Part shown: positions 55,645 through 64,000 of the stretch, piece after piece | Layout: the number at the start of each line of letters is the position of its first letter | Position numbering within the stretch: position 1 is the first letter of the stretch | Assembly: GCF_001039355.2 (NCBI RefSeq) | Contig: NW_019775902.1 | Span: forward strand, 1,634 to 65,633 | Direction of reading: 5' to 3' | Length of the DNA: 64,000 nucleotides | DNA from: Lingula anatina | Lineage: Eukaryota; Brachiopoda; Lingulata; Lingulida; Lingulidae | Made by a program: the position numbers and the translations under genes | Notes under the pieces: generated by a model | Told to the model about the DNA's origin: nothing | The model's database searches: none | What the model saw: the letters and a program-made list of their open reading frames with translations, nothing else

Positions 55645-57436
55645 TTTGTAAAGGGCAACTTAGAGAGGGGGGTGTCTGGAAATAAGTGAACGCCCCGCTC
55701 GTGTGCTTAAGCACCCTATTTATCACAATAATTGAATTGTTAAGAGTTATGGCGTTTTACTGGCATGGTAAATGTTAATTTAGAGCGCGTGTGCATTACG
55801 CGCGAAAGTTACATGCATCCACGCACATACGCATACGACAAAATATACAGATATGACCAAACGCCTATATCACTCTATTAGCGTTTAGTGTTTTTACAGT
55901 ACAACATTTTGATACCCCCCTCACGCAACGTTAACTGTCGCAGTGTGCATTCATTTTAACACGCACGTAACAATTTACACGTACACGCACACACGCAGAG
56001 TGACAGATCAAGGGATGCCTCAAGTTTGATCTCGTGCACATCTGTGTCAGCTCGAGTGCCATGTTTTGGACATGCAATACATCAAATCCGGTAATCGTAA
56101 TGCGGCATATGTTTGTTAAAAAGCCTCTTTCAACAGCGAAAGTTTTCACCACAAAATTCACAAAATATCATGCGGTTTGGGAACAGCTTGAAAGGATTTG
56201 ATTAAGCGTAATGAAATGTATGTGCCCAATTGAAGTTAAAAGTACCCTGGGTATCATAATTACTGGTAATGATTAAATCATCATCAATAAATCTCTTCCA
56301 ATTTTTCACTCAAATCAACTCTTTCTACGAATCACCCCTTCTGCTTAATCTACCTGTTTAATAGATTCCGGGTTCGACTATCTCGTCCCTCTCTGTGTTC
56401 TGTCTTCAATGGGTAATTGTCTCTTAACACTGTGCAGTGAAATTCAATGGCACTGCCATAATTGTTAATGCTGATTGTTCCAGTCAGGTAGAAATAACCA
56501 CTGTCCCACTGCTGCTAACACTGTCACTGACACTGTGTATAGAACACCTAACATTGAAAATTGCAGTTCGCCGCAGATTCTGTAGCTGTTTCTGTGAGGC
56601 AAAAATGTTTTGTCCTGTCGCTGGCGCTGTCACCTCAATATTGCCTTTATATCTTTTTAAAATAGGAAAACCCCTTACGACTTCCCACGTCTCTGTGAAA
56701 AATTGTCTGCAAAACGAAAGAAGCAGATGAATCAATCCCTATTGCAGCCCTATTGCGGAAGAGGAGAACCAACACTCGTTTGTTTGATGTCAGGGGTACC
56801 TGAGCGCGTGCTGTCAAATCTGAGTGTCGCGACACCTCTTTCCTACTTATACGCACTGCAAACGATGACCTCATCGCTAGCGACTTCTACTCGTGCGTTT
56901 AACAGAAGCAGGCACCTAATCGTCAGACACGAGTGAGAAAACATAGACAGGCTAATCTTAAAACATTGATGTCACCCCGTGTCGTCTCCATAGACCATAC
57001 GAACCCCCAGACCTTACAATTTTAATAAATTGTGTTGTAGTTCAGCATTGTTCGCGTAATAAAGGCATTGAAATAATAAGGTCGATTTAGCGGTATTGTT
57101 GGTAATGCGTTAAGTCTAAGTACCACTTCATCGCCGCACCGACCTCCGACCCCCTGAAAACCGCGATACATTTTTTGGTGAATTTTAGTCGCATTAAGAA
57201 ATTTGATCTTACATCGATTTATGAAATCGTACAAAAGCAACGGCATGTGTAATTGTTTAATAAGAAGTCGTCTAGTATTTCGTGGCGACGGCGAGATCAT
57301 TTTCAGGTACAGAATGGCGGGGGCTGGTTAAGATGGTTGGGACTGGTGGTCGGTTACAAGATGGTGCGACCGAGAAGTGGTACTATTTAGTGCAAGTATT
57401 CTTTATTCTGTAATTACACCCTATTTGCCAACACCC

Positions 57437-57440
<4 letters not shown>

Positions 57441-57500
<60 letters not shown>

Positions 57501-57505
57501 GTTCT

Positions 57506-57588
<83 letters not shown>
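57441..57588. repeat. Compound (CT)n-(CA)n-(GA)n microsatellite
   Basis: CT run 57441-57490, CA-rich block to about 57545, then GA to 57588. The CT and GA flanks are mutually complementary and could fold back. Confidence 0.95.
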
Positions 57589-57589
<1 letters not shown>

Positions 57590-58438
57590 CATTGGTAGCA
57601 CATACATACACTCTGCAACACTCTGGGAAATACAGTACACACCTAAGTACGAGGGCCCACCCTAACATAACGCAAATCACACCGACATCAAAACAGCGTG
57701 TTAGTGTCAATTTGTCAACCGTCTGTGTGTTTGTGTGTGGCATATCCCCCGGGCACTACAAAGGTTAATGAAGTTGTCTTACACAAAACGGACAATTAGC
57801 GTCCCCTTTAACACTCTTTCACCATCGTCACCTAGGGGTCCTAGGCGGGTCATATCACTTGTAGAAAACTAATATATGGATAGTCATATTTCCGTTTCAC
57901 AACAAAGCGTAGATAAAAGGCGGCGTGCCAAAGACATGGGTGATACAGGTGACAATTTTAAAGACAATCCTGACCCCCACTGTTCTCGACAGAACGCCGG
58001 CGTTTCAGACTAAAACGGTTGCCCGCCAGAAGAGTGTTGACACACGGCGCTAATCTAACATCAAAGTGAGAAGGGACCCCTGATAGTGCCGCCCGTGGCG
58101 CTGGGGTACAAGGTGAGTCATCCTCGTAGTAACCTTGTTAATACGGACGACTAAAGAAGTAAAACTGTGTCGTTTTACTTTGTAATTTTTCAACTATCTG
58201 TAACTGCTGTGACAAGACCGGCGGCTTTTAGCAATGCAAGTATCTCCGTTATGTATATACAGCATTCAACGTGCAGCTAGAGGACGATGGCTGTTTGATA
58301 TTGAACAATAAACATAATTTTTTAATAATTTGATAACACTACGGTGTGAAATATCACCGGCACCACAGCGTTACGTATGACTTTTCACTACCTACTAGGG
58401 GTGAGTGTTGTCGTCTGCGTTTGGTAGAGAGAGATCTT

Positions 58439-58440
58439 GC

Positions 58441-58472
<32 letters not shown>

Positions 58473-58500
58473 GCGTGTGTGTTGGGGGTGGGGGGGGGGG
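58439..58500. repeat. (GT)n followed by a G-rich run
   Basis: GT/GC dinucleotides to about 58482, then GGGGGTGGGGGGGGGG. Confidence 0.9.
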
Positions 58501-59835
58501 TGAAGACGGAAATACATCAAAGGCGTCTTCTCCATGAAGCGCGTTTTCATTTCTCTAGCGTGTATCAAATCTAGGAACCACGTTGGGCTGTCACTGTGCA
58601 GATAAGAATTCCAATCTGTATGTCCTATACACATGGGCCCTATACCTTGCACGTAATGTAAAACGAGGGGTCAACCCCCCCCCCCCTAATTTGAATTAGT
58701 GCATGAGTCACACTGGCAGTGCCTGGACTGTCTCAAGGAAGAGATCGCAAAGCTGAAGAGTAACCACACATAAAATCGTAAAATTAACTGACGAACTGAG
58801 TAAATTTGTTACGCTTGGGCCAAACACACAATGCGCACTTAGCTGTTGCATTACTTTTTCTTCGTTTTAGATATATCATGGTCCATAGGAGGCGCACGTG
58901 GATTTATCTTCGGATCTTCAGATGTATGCGTCACTTAGTTTTTATATAAAAATCTTCAAGCAAAACCCCAAAGTTATAATGCATACACATACACGCAAAG
59001 AAACGCGGTGATATTTAAGGGCGCATTAACACGCAAACACTAAATAGATCCCATGATGACATGCACAAACACACATGTAAGTTCTGTCACACGCTATTTA
59101 TGAAGTTCAGAAAAACACGCCGTTAGCATAATATCTTACAGAATTATTTCTTACAACTTCTATACACAGGAACTTTTAGGACGCGATAAGCTTTAGAGCT
59201 TTATATCATTTAAAAAAATTTCCAGCAAAAATCCAACACTTCCACTTAATCACCAAGGCATGCCATGTCCAATACTGTTTATGGTATTACGATATAAAAA
59301 TTTAGAGCCACTTTTGTAATGGAGATAAGACTGGTGAAAATGGGTATGTAGGTCCTAAGTTCTTTTTTAAGTTTTTTTTTTTTTTTGATAAGTATGCTAA
59401 ATAAAGGTCTGTATGCCTTAACAAACGAACGTGAAATGGTCAAAACGATAAATAACATCACAGTGCCTTGTCATTTCACTTGTATCTCTTCGCTGTTAAA
59501 ATATTCACCTTAACGACAAAATAATTGACCGTCAAATCTACCGTGCACCTGCTCACACCCGGCGGCTACAGCTTTTGTTGTGGTTGACGTTGGGACTAAA
59601 TAGAGATGCATATCAACCGGCATCGGTGTAGTAGGTGACCGCGGAACACGTCTACACGCTGTCTCACTTTGCTTCTGATATCTAACATTTCGGTTATTTT
59701 TGTCAAGTCATACGTGATGACAAGGTCAGGGAATAACGAGGAAGTCAAATGTCTGGTATAAATGTAATATTCTATGGCTTGTTACAGCGTGTCCCCGTAA
59801 TGGGCTTTTGTCGACTTCCGTACTGACATGTAGAT

Positions 59836-59841
<6 letters not shown>

Positions 59842-59876
<35 letters not shown>
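59842..59876. repeat. (GA)n microsatellite
   Basis: About 17 GA units in the gene-poor region. Confidence 0.95.
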
Positions 59877-59878
<2 letters not shown>

Positions 59879-60772
59879 ATGAGTTTTTAAATATGCATTT
59901 AGACTTTTATAAACCTTTATAATTAGCCGTGTCAACTTTCTGATGCACCAGAGAATTATAAAGATTCACTTCAACTTGTTGTACTCATCAAATTGTGTCA
60001 GCTGTGACAATACGTCACAATCTAAATCAATTAGGATGCGCTGTCTAATCAATTCGGTCTTACTCAAATCTATCTTTCGTGCATTAAATCCTTTCATTTT
60101 TTGACCTGTTGATACATTAATACATTATCAAGCTACGACACGCCAGTAATTTGTTTTTGCAATTTACAAGTCCTCAAGTACATCCGTAAGGTATTATGGA
60201 ATTCAATGCTGCAATAACAAATTGTCACAAAGCTTTTCTGTCCATGCCCTAAAATTCTCTTAGTGTTTTATACTAAATATCGTCTAACCAACGATCAGGT
60301 TGCACTGCAATAGACGCACTTATATACTAGGTGAAGAAAGGGACCAATGAAAAGTGGGGCTAATTTGCAAATATCGGTGTAACCGAACTTAAATCAACAA
60401 AACCTGAATACGCGTGAAATATAGTTTTACTGTAGTTTGTGGTTTTAGACGTAACCTCAGCCGTACGTGTCTTTCTTTAACCTGATTTCGTCCAATGCGC
60501 TTAGTCTTAATCATTAAGGATAATGTAATTTTACCAACAGGTCTATTACTTTTTCGGTACAAGAACTTAAGTTGTCAAAAGATATTCGGCCATACGCTCG
60601 TCGCGGCGAAAAAAAAAGCGTAAATGGGTAAAAACAGGCATCAGCTTGAAAATCACAACAACTAAAAAAGCAAGGCCACCGCTTGAACCCCGCGACAGGC
60701 CGTCAGAGTTGAAGTTTTTAATTGCCCGCATGTTGAGGACACGTGGCAGAACCGCTGTTGAACAGCTGTTGT

Positions 60773-60855
60773 CGCGCGTTAGCCTTGAGATTTGGCTGTG
60801 CGGGGGAGTTCGACGCGCGTTAGCCTTGATCGGCAACAGCTGTGTGTGGGAGTCA
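60773..60855. repeat. Short tandem duplication, period 41 bp, GC-rich
   Basis: CGCGCGTTAGCCTTGA occurs at 60773 and 60814, each followed by G/T-rich sequence ending GTG(C/T)G(G/T)GGGAG. AACAGCTGT E-box words flank both sides (about 60761 and 60835). It stands out in base composition from the A/T-rich surroundings. Confidence 0.7.
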
Positions 60856-62072
60856 CAAATTACCCGGAAACACAATAACATAACTCACAACCGACATCTG
60901 TGGTCTAGAATGATATTTCTTGTTCTTGTTTAGTCTGGCTGCACTAACGTCTAGCAGCAGTGCACTTTGAGAGATGGGACAACTGATACACTCTGGTAAC
61001 ATTACGCACAGTTGGTTCATTGTGCTGGGTCGATGAACGACGCCTCCGCCTTCCAGCTTAAGATTTGGTTCAGTTTCATCTCCTGTTCTTTAACGTTAGT
61101 AAGGTTAACTAAACTTATATTATCGCGTTGCCCTTCAGTCAGTTCCTTCGAGGGTGTTGCATCTAGCTTGCTAAATGACTAAATTTCTGACTGACTTTTC
61201 GAAAGTAGATAGTGAAAACATTAATTACTAGTAGTTAGCCAGCTAATTTTTTTAATAGCTTAGTCATTATTTGCTAACTGACAAGTCAACTAAATAACCT
61301 AACTAACAAAGCAAATCACAGGAAAAATAGGCTTAATGAGCCCAAGTACACAAATTGGAATATTTAATCCCCCGCACAGCCAATTTTTTTTTGCAAATCA
61401 TATGGGCGAAAAAAAAAACACGAGAGGATCTACAGTGCCAGTAACGGCAATAGTCATTGCCTCATAGCATAAACGCACACACACACACGCGCACACACAC
61501 ACAGCGTTTTCATGCGTTTTAACAGAATCTGTTACACCAACTTATTTATGAGTAATGTTTACATTATATGCAGCAGACGGTGCTAAGTGGACAGTTCCTG
61601 ACAAATTGCGCCGACTGAGTCACCGGGTCTAGATCACATATCACAATAAACACCTGTAGATGGCAAGAAATGTGAAGCATCCTTACAACGCCAACCACAA
61701 TCTCCATGAATCACTTCATTCAATAAAAAGTCGTTTTTGTACAGGTATCAAACTGTGAACCATCTTTAAGAGATTTAGCGAATTTGACATAAACCATTTG
61801 TGAAAGGATGATAATGTTTGTATGACTTGTATATATATGTAAATCCATCAAAATGTGAAACGCGCGTGACTCATACGTTACATGAATCATTTTTTCATAA
61901 CATAATAGTTTGCATATCGAATGCACGGACGTAACAGAATCTTACTCATTTTAAACTGATGACAAAAAGTAAAAAGAACGCATAAGAAGGAAAAAACAGG
62001 AAAACGATCTAATCGTCGAGTTAACGATAACTAAATTTAGACAATACATTTTGACGTTTGATTGTGTCACAC

Positions 62073-62100
62073 AAAAAAAAAAAAAAAAAAAAAAAAAAAA
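62073..62100. repeat. Poly(A) tract
   Basis: About 28 A residues. I see no adjoining retroposed gene body. Confidence 0.9.
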
Positions 62101-62944
62101 TCGACACTGTGATGAAAGACTACATGGCAACGTCCGTGTCTTGTTCAATGTGAAAGAACTACTTAAAAGAGCAAAAGATTGCGACATAATTAATGTCCTT
62201 CTTTTCTGGGTACAATTATCAATTTTTATCTGTGACCTATGTTGTACATACATACGTTGCATAAGTGAACTGAGTATGGTATATATTAGACCTCTTTATC
62301 GTTTGCACTTCAGATTAAATCTTTAGTTCACCACCAACTCAATATGCAAACTATACTCTCCTTTTTTTTACATATGCACTGCTGTTTTCTTCTTCCCCAT
62401 TTTTCTTCGGTCTTGATGTCTTTGAAGTTAATACGAATCTCTGGTATGCTCATTCCTTACAGATGTAAAGACGGGAACAAGACACAGTGGTCAAAGATCG
62501 ACAAACATAAATATGTTTATGCTCTCAGCGAAATCAGAAAAAAATTGCCATGGCAACAACCCACGGCAATAATGTCAACCATAGTGGTCAAATGTTCTAC
62601 TTTTGATACATTTAACCGAAGTGATTCGGATGAAGTGAACTGGGAAATTAAGTTGCCTCCATTACCGAGCGAGTTGTCAAAGTGGAGGGGTTGCGTAGGT
62701 GTCCGCGCCAGAAATATACGCTCACGCATTACAAACGGTGAAATAAACAGCGTTTTTAGTTACACAAAGTCTGCAGTTTCTACACCTGATACATAAAAAA
62801 GGCCACGATTAAAAGTACAGGTGACAAGACAAAGATAGAATTAAAACGATTCTCTGTACACCCTTAAATGAGTGACGATATATTTTATATTATCCTGTAG
62901 AAAAATAAAATTGACATCTTTATAGCTACAATTTGCAAAAAGAT

Positions 62945-62948
<4 letters not shown>

Positions 62949-62997
<49 letters not shown>
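62949..62997. repeat. (GA)n microsatellite
   Basis: About 24 GA units. Confidence 0.95.
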
Positions 62998-62999
<2 letters not shown>

Positions 63000-63767
63000 G
63001 GCAGAAAGTTAGCTGTGTTGAAATATGCAAAATACATAGTTCCATTAATTACCCGAGAGCTATGCATTTGATGTATCCTAGCAAAAATTCTAAAAATTCT
63101 AAATAAATGGTGCCAATAATGCCACAATCTACTCAAGGGGTTCTAACTCCTTAATCTACTATACATAATACGTGTTTTACAGTAAGATTTTTGCCAACTC
63201 ACAAGAGACTTTTGACTTACAAAGGAAGCAAGAGGTTCTTTTGAAGTTTTTACCCTCTAGTTGAATAAATATTATAATTTATAGATGAGAGAGTTAGAGA
63301 GCCCTCTCTTTCTTCTAGGAATTCATGCAATGCAAAAGATGACGTCACCAAAACACTGGCAAATGTCAGTCGACATATCAGGCGGTGGCAGATGTAGAAT
63401 TCTACAAAAATTGGCAGTGAGACTTGATTTTGGTCGCGATAACTGACCCCGCGTTCAAAAATTGTTCGTGGTTAATAAAACAATCAAAGTAAGACTGAAA
63501 AAAATCAGCATCGATGCTATCAAACATCGTCATCAGTCTCAAGTGGCGCAATGTCCCCAGTTGACCAGTGATAAGACATTTGGAACGCCATTCCAGATTC
63601 CCTAAGATGGGGGGAAACATGGTGGAAGCAAGATGACTCATCAACCCTCACAAAAATTAGCCAGCGAACAACGGCTCTCTTTTCTTCACCCACGCGTTGC
63701 TTCTCGCCAGAAACATGGAGATTGACACTAATGACAACCTATTGTGGGTGTGATGTGTGAAACAGAA

Positions 63768-63770
<3 letters not shown>

Positions 63771-63804
<34 letters not shown>
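63771..63804. repeat. (GA)n microsatellite
   Basis: About 17 GA units. Confidence 0.95.
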
Positions 63805-63807
<3 letters not shown>

Positions 63808-63835
63808 CTACAGAAACCTAACTGTTTTCAAAAAT

Positions 63836-63883
63836 ACGACTGATATACCATACGACTGATGTACCATACGACTGATGTACCAT
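63836..63883. repeat. Three tandem 16-bp units
   Basis: ACGACTGAT(A/G)TACCAT repeated three times without spacers; the first unit differs by one base. Confidence 0.9.
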
Positions 63884-64000
63884 ACCATGCAAAATGCGTC
63901 TGCAAAAGCATCCGCGCAACAATACTCACGCAAAAAACATGAATGCACGCTTTCATCCTCTCTTTTGCAATAATCAGAATCGTACTATTTTGCTCACAAA

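Noticed and set aside
56361-56385. T-loop-like GGGTTCGACTATC suggesting a tRNA
   Set aside because: No matching acceptor, D-arm or anticodon stem could be folded around it.
62073-62100. Poly(A) tail of a retroposed gene
   Set aside because: No gene body or flanking target duplication adjoins the A-run.
62344-62796. 150-codon plus-strand frame
   Set aside because: Longest isolated frame in the gene-poor region, but it has no recognisable domain, no splice partner and an atypical Phe/Ser-rich start; chance or an orphan cannot be told apart.
63836-63883. Three 16-bp direct repeats resembling a CRISPR-like or iteron array
   Set aside because: There are no spacers and this is a eukaryotic genome; it is a simple tandem minisatellite.

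Overview
This is a stretch of an animal nuclear genome. It is AT-rich and intron-rich, with GT/AG introns in nearly every gene, many (CA)n, (GA)n and (TA)n microsatellites, and one assembly gap inside a CT array (52970-53093). The protein sequences are clearly metazoan but diverged from vertebrates. I infer a marine invertebrate, possibly a lophotrochozoan; the sequence does not settle the phylum.

Layout. (1) 1-13155, plus strand: the 3' part of RBM42 (proline-rich middle and C-terminal RRM), whose last intron is 9.4 kb. (2) Inside that intron, on the minus strand (4614-9311), a five-exon gene of about 210 codons that I assembled from splice sites and phase; I do not recognise its family. (3) 16184-18975, minus: SC5D, lathosterol 5-desaturase. 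(4) 19246-27827, plus: LONP2, peroxisomal Lon protease, complete in 19 exons and ending in a PTS1 signal. SC5D and LONP2 diverge from one short promoter with CRE and ETS motifs. (5) 29922-37916, minus: a JHY-like (C11orf63 family) gene with two very large low-complexity exons and two duplicated candidate terminal exons, convergent with LONP2. (6) 41435-41926, minus: a candidate two-exon small protein gene. (7) 44133-46955, minus: an ETS-domain transcription factor in four exons. (8) 46956-64000: no gene I can support, with many simple repeats, a foldback repeat and a few promoter-like motifs.

Mobile DNA is mostly non-autonomous. Three copies of one family of about 220 bp, with inverted ends and a TTA/TAA-type target site, sit in introns of RBM42, SC5D and LONP2. 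The LONP2 copy is inserted into the 5' splice site itself and the insertion rebuilds a usable donor. A second inverted-repeat element (325 bp) lies in RBM42, and a decayed Tc1/mariner transposase end lies at about 13.85-14.2 kb.

The genes do not form one pathway. RBM42 is an RNA-binding protein, SC5D makes sterols in the ER, LONP2 is a peroxisomal protease, JHY is linked to cilia, and the ETS factor acts in the nucleus. The most unusual content is the nested minus-strand gene, the splice-site MITE, the duplicated JHY last exons and the small gene near 41.9 kb.
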